A stretch of DNA of 7,817 nucleotides, taken from contig CADBPK010000182.1 of the NCBI GenBank assembly GCA_902796465.1, positions 1 to 7,817 on the forward strand. The letters run 5' to 3'. This DNA comes from an uncultured Erysipelotrichaceae bacterium. Its GTDB lineage: Bacteria > Bacillota_I > Bacilli_A > Erysipelotrichales > Erysipelotrichaceae. The notes under the pieces were generated by a model, which made no database searches, was not told the origin of the DNA, and saw nothing but the letters and a program-made list of their open reading frames with translations. Both the position numbers and the translations under genes were made by a program. Positions 1 to 6,121 of this stretch are shown in pieces (position 1 is the first letter of the stretch; every line of letters begins with the position of its first letter).

Positions 1-1275
1 CAGATCGATATACACGGACAGCGGGATAATGCCTATCTCCTGAATCCTTCTTCCCATATCCGTCTGCTGGACAGATATATGAAGAAAGATGATATCAGGG
101 AAAAGACCGCCGGTCTGTACCGTGCGTATGACGCTCTTGTGAAGGAAAAGCAGGTACTGCTGGAAGAAACATATAATGAAAGCGATCTGGATTATTTCCG
201 CTATCAGATATCGGAGATCGAATCCGCGCACCTCACTGCAGGCGAAGACAGGGAGCTCGAAGAGAAGGAAAAACAGTACCGCTCATTCAGAAATTCCATG
301 GAAAAGTATCACAGCCTGTTCTCCCTGTATGATGATGAATTATCGGGACCGCTGTATGAGCTCAATAAACTGGCCCAGGCGCTTCCGGATGAAAAGAAGG
401 TTAATGATCTGCAGGCAGTGATCAACGACGCATATTACGCGATTACGGACGCTGTGGATGAACTCAGGCATCTGACATCTGCTTTTGACATGTCAGAGGA
501 GGAGATCAATGAAATGGAAGAACGTCTTTTCCTCCTGCAGAAAATGAAGCGCAGATACGGCGGAACGATTGAGGAGATCCTTTCCAAAAAAGCGGAACTT
601 GAGAAAAAGGTCCATGCATGGGATCACCGGAAAGAGGTACTGGACGAACTGGAAGACAGGATCAGTGCAGCATATAAAGCCTATGAAAAAGCCGCCCTCA
701 CACTGCGCGGCGAAAGAGAAAAAGCGGCTGTCAGACTGGATCGTGAAATCGCGGTGCAGCTGAAAGACCTCATGCTGGAAAATGCTGTATTCGTAACCGA
801 CATACAGGAAGGAACACCTTCCGAAAAAGGTATCGATACTGTGGAATTCCGCGTCAGTATGAATAAAGGGGAAAGCCCGAAGCCGCTGATCAAAACGGCC
901 AGCGGCGGTGAGATCAGCCGTCTGATGCTGGGACTGAAAGAAATATTCACCCGTCTGCAGGGGATCCATACAGTCATCTTTGATGAGATCGATACCGGTG
1001 TCTCCGGACCGGTCGCAACGGCGATCGGAAGGAAGATGCAGACACTTTCGAAAGACTGCCAGGTATTTGCGGTAACCCATCTTGCACCGGTTGCGGCATG
1101 CGCGGACACGAACTACCTTGTGTATAAGACAACAGATGATAAAAGTACAAAGACGGCCGTAAGGAAGCTGAACCGTGAAGAAACGATCGAACAGCTTGCC
1201 CTGATCGCCAGTTCGGAGATCACGGATAGTTCTGTCAAAGCGGCACAGGAACTGTATGAAAGGAACCGGAGCTGA
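1..1275 (+). CDS. recN: DNA repair protein RecN, 3' part (5' end outside window)
   Basis: The reading frame is open from base 1, so this is the C-terminal 424 codons of a longer gene. RecN is a cytoplasmic SMC-like ATPase that acts early at DNA double-strand breaks, tethering DNA ends for RecA-dependent repair. The first visible residues, QIDIHGQRDN, match the family's DIHGQ Q-loop region. A charged, heptad-like coiled-coil stretch follows, roughly codons 30-240. The ATPase C-lobe then shows the ABC signature SGGEISR at 901-921, Walker B VIFDEIDTG at 973-999 (Asp 982-984, Glu 985-987) and the switch histidine in VTHLAP at 1078-1080. The missing part should hold the Walker A loop; RecN is usually about 550-570 residues, so roughly 140 are absent. 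A Met at base 79 is internal, because homology extends upstream of it. The stop overlaps the dinB start by one base (TGATG), which suggests translational coupling. The assignment is firm. Confidence 0.96.
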   Translation, partial: QIDIHGQRDNAYLLNPSSHIRLLDRYMKKDDIREKTAGLYRAYDALVKEKQVLLEETYNESDLDYFRYQISEIESAHLTAGEDRELEEKEKQYRSFRNSMEKYHSLFSLYDDELSGPLYELNKLAQALPDEKKVNDLQAVINDAYYAITDAVDELRHLTSAFDMSEEEINEMEERLFLLQKMKRRYGGTIEEILSKKAELEKKVHAWDHRKEVLDELEDRISAAYKAYEKAALTLRGEREKAAVRLDREIAVQLKDLMLENAVFVTDIQEGTPSEKGIDTVEFRVSMNKGESPKPLIKTASGGEISRLMLGLKEIFTRLQGIHTVIFDEIDTGVSGPVATAIGRKMQTLSKDCQVFAVTHLAPVAACADTNYLVYKTTDDKSTKTAVRKLNREETIEQLALIASSEITDSSVKAAQELYERNRS

Positions 1276-2465
1276 TGGCTGCTGTATACTTTCATATTGA
1301 CCTGAACGCTTTTTTTGCGAACGCAGAGATCCTGCTGGATCCTTCCCTGAAAGGGAAACCGGTTGCCGTATCCGGAACAACGAGAAGGTCCGTCGTTTCC
1401 ACAGCCAGTTATGAAGCCCGTGCATATGGTGTGCATTCTGCCATGCCGGTATCGGAGGCGGAGAAACTTTGTCCTTCCCTCGTGATCGTGCAGGGGCACC
1501 ATCACTGGTACGGGGAACTGTCGAGGCAGTTTATGGAGATCGTCAGCCGTTACTCTTCATCGATCGAACAGGCTTCCATCGATGAATGTTACGCGGATGT
1601 GACAGAAGAGATCCGCAAATATAAAAGACCGCTTGACCTGGCATGGAGGATACAGAAAGAGATACTCGATGAAACAGGGCTTCCCTGCAGTATCGGTGTA
1701 GGACCGAATATGTTTCTTGCCAAGATGGCCAGTGATATGAAAAAGCCGATGGGCATCACTGTGCTGCGCATCCGGGATGTCAGGGAGAAAATGTGGCCTC
1801 TGGATATCGGGGAGATGCGCGGTGTCGGAAGAAAGACAGTTCCGTATCTGAAAGAGATGGGCATCCGGACGATCGGTGATCTGGCCGTATATAAAGACCT
1901 GAATGAGCTGCGCACCGTACTGGGCAAAAATACGGAAGAGATGATACGGAAGGCAAACGGATATGATGACCGCCGTATCGTCAGTGAATATGATGCCAAG
2001 TCCATGGGTGTTTCCGAAACACTGCTGGAAGATGTCACGGATTACGATGAAATAAGGGGTCTGTTCCGCACGCTTTCACGAAGACTGTCCGCCCGTATGA
2101 AAGAGGACAGGAAAATGGGGTATCTGCTTTCGATCCGGATCCGGTATCATGATTTCCGTAATACCGACCGTTCTGCCCGGCAGGATAAACCGGTATGGAA
2201 AGCAGATGATCTGTTTGTCGGGGCCATGTCGCTGTTTGATGACAACTGGGAAGATGAACCTGTAAGGCTTCTGGGTATCAGTGTAAGTGATTTTGTGAAT
2301 GAGAATACGTTTCATGATCAGATGAGTCTCTTTACAGAAGCGGAAGAAAAGGAAGATATCCAGTCTGTCCTGGATGATCTCAACCGCATGACCGGCGGAA
2401 AGACATTCATGAAGGCAAGCAGGCTGCTGGAGAAAAAGAAAAATGAAACTGCGGAAAGCGCTTGA
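1275..2465 (+). CDS. dinB: DNA polymerase IV (Y-family translesion polymerase)
   Basis: A 396-residue Y-family polymerase that copies past damaged template bases with low fidelity and no proofreading domain. The palm/finger start HIDLNAFFANAE carries catalytic Asp9 and the FF pair, with Phe14 at the position of the E. coli DinB steric gate. The second catalytic motif SIDECYADVT supplies Asp103 and Glu104. YEARAYGVHSAMP (46-58) is the family's finger motif. A helix-hairpin-helix thumb element lies near 179-204 (MRGVGRKTVPYL). The little finger domain follows, then QMSLF at 349-353, which fits the sliding-clamp-binding consensus. The tail after it (about 43 residues) is typical of Gram-positive Pol IV. 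The start at 1275 is supported by AAAGGA at 1259-1264, ten bases upstream, and by the one-base overlap with recN. The downstream 23-base overlap with xerD implies co-transcription. A UmuC/Pol V assignment is less likely given the motifs and length. Confidence 0.95.
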   Translation: MAAVYFHIDLNAFFANAEILLDPSLKGKPVAVSGTTRRSVVSTASYEARAYGVHSAMPVSEAEKLCPSLVIVQGHHHWYGELSRQFMEIVSRYSSSIEQASIDECYADVTEEIRKYKRPLDLAWRIQKEILDETGLPCSIGVGPNMFLAKMASDMKKPMGITVLRIRDVREKMWPLDIGEMRGVGRKTVPYLKEMGIRTIGDLAVYKDLNELRTVLGKNTEEMIRKANGYDDRRIVSEYDAKSMGVSETLLEDVTDYDEIRGLFRTLSRRLSARMKEDRKMGYLLSIRIRYHDFRNTDRSARQDKPVWKADDLFVGAMSLFDDNWEDEPVRLLGISVSDFVNENTFHDQMSLFTEAEEKEDIQSVLDDLNRMTGGKTFMKASRLLEKKKNETAESA

Positions 2466-3351
2466 TGCATACATCGTCAATATCACCGTCAATGAAAACC
2501 GTTCCCCGCGTACGGTCTCTTCATACCGCAGTGATCTGGAACAATATATCAGCTGGCTGGAAGAGAAGGGGATCCGGGATACCGCAAAGATCACCGGAAG
2601 CCTGATCGAGTCGTTTATCGTATCGGAAGGACAGGAAAAGGAATCTTCCAGCACGGCACGTATGGCTGCGGCCGTCCGTTCATTTCATCATTATCTGGCT
2701 TTCATGCAGGATGAAAAAGATCCGAGTCTGAACCTGTCTGTGCATCACGGCGTGAACAGTCTGCCGGTCTACTGCACACAGGATGAGATCAGACGGCTGA
2801 TGGAATCTTTCGACCACGCAGATCCGGAACAGATCCTGGATCATGCACTCCTGGAAACGATCTACAGCTGCGGTCTGCGGGTTTCCGAAGTGACTTCCCT
2901 GACAGTCAACCGTGTTGATCTTGTCAGCGGAAAGATCCGTGTGCTCGGCAAAGGGGACAAGGAAAGACTGATCCCGGTCGCATCCGGTTCCGTGCCGGTC
3001 ATAAAGGAATACTATGAGATCGTGCGCCCGGTCTGGCTCAAAAAAAAGACACAGCTGTTTTTCATCAACCGGTTCGGCCGCCGCGTGACGGAAAAACATA
3101 TACAGCAGCTCCTGCAGAGAAAATGCACGGAGCTCGGTTTCGACAAACATATCACACCGCATAAGCTGAGGCATTCCTATGCGACGCATATGCTGCAGGG
3201 AGGCGCGGATCTCAGAAGCATCCAGGAAATGCTGGGGCATTCTAATATTCAAACAACTGAGATCTACACCCACGTGCAGAACCGTCAGCTATATGAAGCA
3301 TATCAGAAGTTCCATCCGGGCAGTCTGGATGATGAAGATGATTTTGAATGA
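2443..3351 (+). CDS. xerD: Tyrosine recombinase, XerD/XerC type
   Basis: A 302-residue site-specific tyrosine recombinase. Xer enzymes resolve chromosome dimers at dif before cell division. The N-terminal SAM-like core-binding domain covers about 1-90 (SPRTVSSYRSDLEQYISWL is typical). The catalytic domain has the full set of active-site residues: Arg146 in SCGLRVSE, Lys170 in VLGKGDKERLIPV, His240 and Arg243 in HKLRHSYATHM, His266 in MLGHSNIQTTEIYTHV, and nucleophile Tyr275. Length and the C-terminal KFHPGS are like chromosomal Xer proteins rather than phage integrases, which tend to be longer. The start lies inside dinB, in another frame, with GGAG at 2429-2432 ten bases upstream; N-terminal homology starts right away, so this start is credible. 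The XerD versus XerC label cannot be settled from one sequence. An acidic tail (DDEDDFE) ends the protein. Confidence 0.9.
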   Translation: MKLRKALDAYIVNITVNENRSPRTVSSYRSDLEQYISWLEEKGIRDTAKITGSLIESFIVSEGQEKESSSTARMAAAVRSFHHYLAFMQDEKDPSLNLSVHHGVNSLPVYCTQDEIRRLMESFDHADPEQILDHALLETIYSCGLRVSEVTSLTVNRVDLVSGKIRVLGKGDKERLIPVASGSVPVIKEYYEIVRPVWLKKKTQLFFINRFGRRVTEKHIQQLLQRKCTELGFDKHITPHKLRHSYATHMLQGGADLRSIQEMLGHSNIQTTEIYTHVQNRQLYEAYQKFHPGSLDDEDDFE

Positions 3352-3384
3352 CAGGAACGGGTAACCCCCTGAAAGGAAAAGAAT

Positions 3385-4449
3385 ATGGCATATCGTTACA
3401 CTGATTATATTCACGAAGCGGATCAGGCAGCCCTGGAAGCTTTGAAAGGCATTCCCGGCTTTACGCAGATCCTGAAAGCATTCATGAAGGAATGGAGCGA
3501 GAGGCAGAGCAGATTAAGGAATATTTCTTCCTATATCCGGATCGATGAAAACCAGCTGCCGCAGTATTATAATCTTCTGCCGCCCATCTGTGAGAAACTG
3601 GGCATTGAAGTGCCTGAACTTTATCTCATGTTTGATGTACGGCCGAATGCCTTTACTTCCGGTGAAACAAAACCGTATATCGTTCTGACATCCGGTCTGC
3701 TGGAAACCCTGCCGGAAGAACTGATTCCGACGATCCTTGCGCATGAATGCGGTCATATCGCCTGCCACCATGTGCTTTACAGGACGATGGGCACCATTCT
3801 GATCTCCGGAACTGCGGGGTCCCTGAGCCGTCTGCCGTTCGGTGCACTCATTACACTGCCGCTGCAGGTTTCCTTTTTCTACTGGATGCGATGCAGTGAA
3901 TATTCCGCTGACCGGGCAGCTGTTCTCTGTGACGGCTCGGCAGACAAGATGGCTGAAGTATGCATGCGTCTGGCCGGGTTTGACAAGAATATCGCAGGAC
4001 AGATGAATATGGATGCCTTTCTGGAACAGGCGAAAGAATACAGGAAGATCACACTGGAAAACAAATGGGACAAGACGCTTGAATTCTATCTGCTGTCCAA
4101 TGCGACGCATCCCCTGACGGCTGTGCGCGCCCTGGAATGCACGGAGTGGGTGAAAACGGACCAGTTCCGCCAGATCCTTGCCGGAACTTATATCCCGGAA
4201 AAGAAACCGGCTGCGTCTCCCAAACCGATCATCGATATCAACGAGATCCGCCGGAAGATCCTGCATGAGCCGGAAAAAAAGGAAAAGACCTGTCCGGCAT
4301 GCGGAAAGGCAAATGACCTTGACTCACTGTTCTGCCAGAACTGCGGGCATTCGCTTTCATCACAGATCCGGCATTGTCCTGACTGCGGAAAGGAACTGGA
4401 AGGTGATGAACAATTCTGCCCGCACTGCGGAAAGGAAATTAAAAAATAA
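3385..4449 (+). CDS. M48-family zinc metalloprotease with two C-terminal zinc ribbons
   Basis: A 354-residue putative metallopeptidase of the M48 (HtpX/Ste24-like) group. The catalytic motif is HECGH at 120-124, preceded by the typical NAFTSG (88-93) and IVLTSGLLETLPEEL stretches. The third zinc ligand is probably Glu172 in SEYSADRAA (171-179). A hydrophobic span at about 133-169 between the two motifs could be one or two membrane segments, so a membrane-associated protease facing the cytoplasm is likely but not certain. After a Pro/Lys-rich linker (about 270-300), two CxxC...CxxC ribbons follow: Cys303/306/317/320 and Cys331/334/345/348. These ribbons probably bind structural zinc and could recruit a partner or substrate. 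No signal peptide is seen. The start has AAAGGA at 3372-3377, seven bases upstream. The gene lies 33 bases after xerD without a terminator between, so it is probably on the same transcript. The substrate is unknown. Confidence 0.9.
   Translation: MAYRYTDYIHEADQAALEALKGIPGFTQILKAFMKEWSERQSRLRNISSYIRIDENQLPQYYNLLPPICEKLGIEVPELYLMFDVRPNAFTSGETKPYIVLTSGLLETLPEELIPTILAHECGHIACHHVLYRTMGTILISGTAGSLSRLPFGALITLPLQVSFFYWMRCSEYSADRAAVLCDGSADKMAEVCMRLAGFDKNIAGQMNMDAFLEQAKEYRKITLENKWDKTLEFYLLSNATHPLTAVRALECTEWVKTDQFRQILAGTYIPEKKPAASPKPIIDINEIRRKILHEPEKKEKTCPACGKANDLDSLFCQNCGHSLSSQIRHCPDCGKELEGDEQFCPHCGKEIKK
4291..4435 (+). repeat. Coding repeats of the zinc-ribbon half-site
   Basis: Within the 3' end of the metalloprotease gene, the zinc-knuckle half-site recurs four times. 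Three copies are very close at DNA level: 4291-4309, 4375-4393 and 4417-4435 each read TGYCC, four to five variable bases, then TGCGGAAAGG. The fourth, at 4333-4350, is more diverged (TGCCAGAACTGCGGGCAT). They encode CPACGK, CPDCGK, CPHCGK and CQNCGH. Two ribbons of about 28 residues are therefore likely to have arisen by duplication. The repeat is part of the protein, not an independent element. Confidence 0.75.
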
Positions 4450-4481
4450 TCCTCAAGCATAAAATTCATATTTTTCAAGTA

Positions 4482-4509
4482 TTGGATTTAAATTCATTTT
4501 GATTATCAT
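4482..4509 (+). promoter_or_regulatory. Candidate promoter for the 40-codon gene
   Basis: TTGGAT at 4482-4487 and TATCAT at 4504-4509 are separated by 16 bases and resemble the -35 and -10 elements of housekeeping sigma factors (TATCAT differs from TATAAT at one position). The surrounding stretch 4451-4510 contains only 13 G/C in 60 bases by hand count, far below the genes on either side, as is common for promoter DNA. Transcription would begin near 4516, leaving a very short leader that barely includes the ribosome binding site. That is a weakness, so an upstream start or read-through from the protease gene remains possible. Confidence 0.4.
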
Positions 4510-4514
4510 TTCAA

Positions 4515-4523
4515 AAGGGAGGG
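4515..4523 (+). promoter_or_regulatory. Strong ribosome binding site fixing a GTG start
   Basis: AAGGGAGGG contains GGAGG (4518-4522), a near-perfect Shine-Dalgarno sequence, with eight bases to the GTG at 4531. The first ATG in the same frame, at 4543, would lie 20 bases away, which is too far. This site is the main reason to choose GTG as the start of the small gene and to believe that the gene is translated. Confidence 0.75.
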
Positions 4524-4530
4524 ATAGAGA

Positions 4531-4653
4531 GTGAGGAAAACTATGTACGAGAAAGAAGACCAGGAGATCAAACCGGATTCATTGGATATCCCTTCAAGAA
4601 GTACATTATCCCTGGAGGAAATGCAGGAAATTATAACGGAATTACGGCTGTAA
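4531..4653 (+). CDS. Small protein of 40 residues, unknown function
   Basis: A GTG-start reading frame encoding MRKTMYEKEDQEIKPDSLDI, then PSRSTLSLEEMQEIITELRL, stop TAA at 4651-4653. I do not recognise the family. The sequence is charged and hydrophilic, with a Glu/Lys/Asp-rich first half and a probable amphipathic helix over the last 14 residues (LSLEEMQEIITELRL). No membrane segment, signal peptide or cysteine is present. Support for a real gene is contextual: an AT-rich upstream stretch with a candidate promoter, a near-ideal ribosome binding site at eight bases, and a Rho-independent terminator whose stem starts within the stop codon. It sits between two operons on the same strand. It could be a small regulatory or protein-binding peptide. 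A decayed gene fragment is the main alternative, though a fragment would not be expected to keep such a good translation start. Confidence 0.6.
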   Translation: MRKTMYEKEDQEIKPDSLDIPSRSTLSLEEMQEIITELRL

Positions 4654-4686
4654 AACGGAAATAACGGTTTTACCGGCCGTTTTTTT
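4652..4686 (+). terminator. Rho-independent terminator
   Basis: AAAACGG (4652-4658) can pair with CCGTTTT (4677-4683), and CGGT (4665-4668) with ACCG (4672-4675) inside it. A simpler alternative is AACGG (4663-4667) with CCGTT (4677-4681). A run of seven T follows at 4680-4686. The stem overlaps the TAA of the 40-codon gene, so it ends that transcript and any read-through from the upstream repair block. It separates the left block from the HD/MoxR operon. Few A residues flank the other side, so it is probably one-directional. Confidence 0.8.
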
Positions 4687-4687
4687 A

Positions 4688-4693
4688 TATAAT
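4688..4693 (+). promoter_or_regulatory. Candidate -10 box for the HD/MoxR operon
   Basis: A perfect TATAAT lies directly after the terminator's T-run. Transcription would start near 4700 and the 22-base leader would hold the ribosome binding site GGAG at 4709-4712. No good -35 hexamer is found at 16-19 bases upstream; those positions fall inside the terminator stem (CGGTTT at 17 bases), and no TGn extension precedes the box. A second TATAAT at 4716-4721 abuts the start codon and is unlikely to serve this gene. The position after a terminator makes a promoter necessary somewhere here, which favours this site. Confidence 0.5.
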
Positions 4694-4721
4694 AGAAAGT
4701 AGAAAAGCGGAGACATATAAT

Positions 4722-5183
4722 ATGATCTGGGAAGCACTGCAAATAGCATATAATGCGCATCATGACCAGCTGGATAAAGGCGGTAATGCATATTTTCTGC
4801 ATCCGGTTTTTGTTGCGCTGCAGATGGATACGGAAGAAGAAAAAATAACCGGGATCCTGCACGATGTGATCGAAGATACCGATGTAACCCTTGAAGACCT
4901 GAAGAGACAGGGATTTTCAGAGAATGTCATTGCGGCTGTAGACGCTATGACACGCAGGGATGACGAGACGTATATGGAATTCATCAAACGGCTCAGTGTC
5001 AATGAAATCGCCCGCCATGTGAAGATACAGGATATCCGTAATAATATGGATCTGACGCGGATTCCGGAACCGACAAAGAAGGACTGGGACCGCATGGAAG
5101 TATACATGCAAGCCCTGACTTATCTGGAAGAAAAAGAAAGTCTCGCGGATATACTGACAGGAATAACGGAGGACGCAGAATGA
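4722..5183 (+). CDS. Small HD-domain hydrolase, SpoT/MESH1-like (putative alarmone hydrolase)
   Basis: A 153-residue stand-alone HD phosphohydrolase related to the hydrolase half of Rel/SpoT proteins, which remove the 3' pyrophosphate from (p)ppGpp using Mn2+. Visible residues are His27 in AYFLHPVFVA, the metal-binding His47-Asp48 with Glu51-Asp52 in GILHDVIEDTDVT, and Asp104 with Asn108 in VKIQDIRNNMDLTRI. Relatives usually have HN rather than NN at 107-108. The position where long Rel enzymes have an Arg in RKSGEPYIxH is Asp18 here, so the substrate may differ. There is no synthetase or TGS domain. The protein is soluble and cytoplasmic by sequence. The start has GGAG at 4709-4712, nine bases upstream. 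The stop overlaps the next start (ATGA), so it is translationally coupled to moxR. The fold assignment is firm; the (p)ppGpp substrate is inference. Confidence 0.85.
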   Translation: MIWEALQIAYNAHHDQLDKGGNAYFLHPVFVALQMDTEEEKITGILHDVIEDTDVTLEDLKRQGFSENVIAAVDAMTRRDDETYMEFIKRLSVNEIARHVKIQDIRNNMDLTRIPEPTKKDWDRMEVYMQALTYLEEKESLADILTGITEDAE

Positions 5184-6121
5184 ATCTGACAGCAGTACAG
5201 AAATACCGTGACAGTATCATGGAGAATTGTGAGAAAGTGATACTTGGGAAAGAAGATGTCATTGAGAAGCTCATAATCTGCTTCCTGTGCGGCGGACACG
5301 TTCTGATGGAAGATGTACCCGGAACCGGCAAAACGATGCTGATGCGGGCTTTTGCGGCCTCTGTGGGAGGGGATTTCAAAAGAATACAGTTCACTCCGGA
5401 TCTGCTGCCGTCAGATCTGACAGGTATACAATTTTACAATCAGAAGACGGGTGAATTTGAATTCCGTCCGGGCCCGCTGTTTTCACAGCTGATCCTTGCG
5501 GATGAGATCAACCGGGCAACACCGCGGACACAGTCGGCATTGCTTGAAGCTATGGAAGAAAAGCAGATCTCCGCTGACGGGAAAACCATGAAGATGGCTG
5601 ACCCGTTTATGGTAATGGCAACACAGAACCCGCTGGAAAGCTACGGTACGTTCCCGCTGCCGGAAGCCCAGACAGACCGCTTTTTCATGCGTCTTGCCAT
5701 GGGGTATATGAACCGTGATCAGGAAAAGCAGATCATTGCCCGCAGACCGGCTGCACAGATCGTGAATGAACTGTCGGCTGTCGTAACAAAACAGGAGACA
5801 GATGAAGTCAGGAATATCATAAACACTATCCATGTTTCGGATGCGGTCGCATCCTATATCATGGATCTGATCGATCTGACCCGAAATAATACGCATTATG
5901 AAAAGGGTGTATCCGTACGCGGCGGTATTGCCCTCTATTCCGCTTCCCAGGCCTATGCGGCAATGCAGGGAAGAGAATATGTCATCCCTGAAGATATAAA
6001 GCATCTGGCTGTCTGTATCCTGGCCCACAGGATCGGCAGTTCTGCAGTATCCAGAAAGGAAAGCGAGTCTTATATCCGGGATCTTCTTGACCAGGTACCG
6101 GTTCCCGTGGAGGAAGTCTGA
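5180..6121 (+). CDS. MoxR-family AAA+ ATPase
   Basis: A 313-residue AAA+ ATPase of the MoxR family, thought to act as chaperone-like remodellers for proteins with von Willebrand A-type domains. Motifs in order: Walker A EDVPGTGKT (44-52, Lys51), the family motif FTPDLLPSDLTG (71-82), Walker B LILADEINRA (104-113, Asp108/Glu109), sensor 1 MATQNPLE (146-153, Asn150), a candidate arginine finger Arg167 in TDRFFMR, and sensor 2 Arg247 in SVRGG. A helical lid domain occupies the C-terminal third. Length is typical and all ATPase residues are present, so the enzyme should be active. The start has GGAGG at 5168-5172, seven bases upstream, and overlaps the HD gene by four bases; its stop overlaps the DUF58 start by one base. 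The DUF58 partner next door is the expected co-worker. Confidence 0.95.
   Translation: MNLTAVQKYRDSIMENCEKVILGKEDVIEKLIICFLCGGHVLMEDVPGTGKTMLMRAFAASVGGDFKRIQFTPDLLPSDLTGIQFYNQKTGEFEFRPGPLFSQLILADEINRATPRTQSALLEAMEEKQISADGKTMKMADPFMVMATQNPLESYGTFPLPEAQTDRFFMRLAMGYMNRDQEKQIIARRPAAQIVNELSAVVTKQETDEVRNIINTIHVSDAVASYIMDLIDLTRNNTHYEKGVSVRGGIALYSASQAYAAMQGREYVIPEDIKHLAVCILAHRIGSSAVSRKESESYIRDLLDQVPVPVEEV

Noticed and set aside
493..1425. Long minus-strand open frame (310 codons) opposite recN and dinB
   Set aside because: It lies opposite two well-conserved genes with complete catalytic motifs, spans their junction, and its product is a Phe/Cys/Arg-rich composition typical of antisense reading with no recognisable domain.
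2443..3351. Reading the tyrosine recombinase as the integrase of a mobile element
   Set aside because: There are no attachment-site repeats, no excisionase or phage genes, and it is embedded by overlap in a housekeeping repair block with the length of a chromosomal Xer protein.
3352..3384. Possible terminator at GGGTAACCC between xerD and the protease
   Set aside because: The inverted repeat leaves a one-base loop and no T-run follows, so it cannot form a functional Rho-independent terminator.
3514..4266. Minus-strand open frame (250 codons) opposite the M48 protease
   Set aside because: Shadow of the protease gene, His/Arg/Gln-rich without a domain.
4506..4862. Minus-strand open frame (118 codons) across the terminator and the start of the HD gene
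   Set aside because: It crosses a terminator and the HD gene start on the opposite strand. The + strand 40-codon gene in the same place has much better start signals.
5483..6028. Minus-strand open frame (181 codons) opposite moxR
   Set aside because: Antisense shadow of the conserved AAA+ coding region, no domain.
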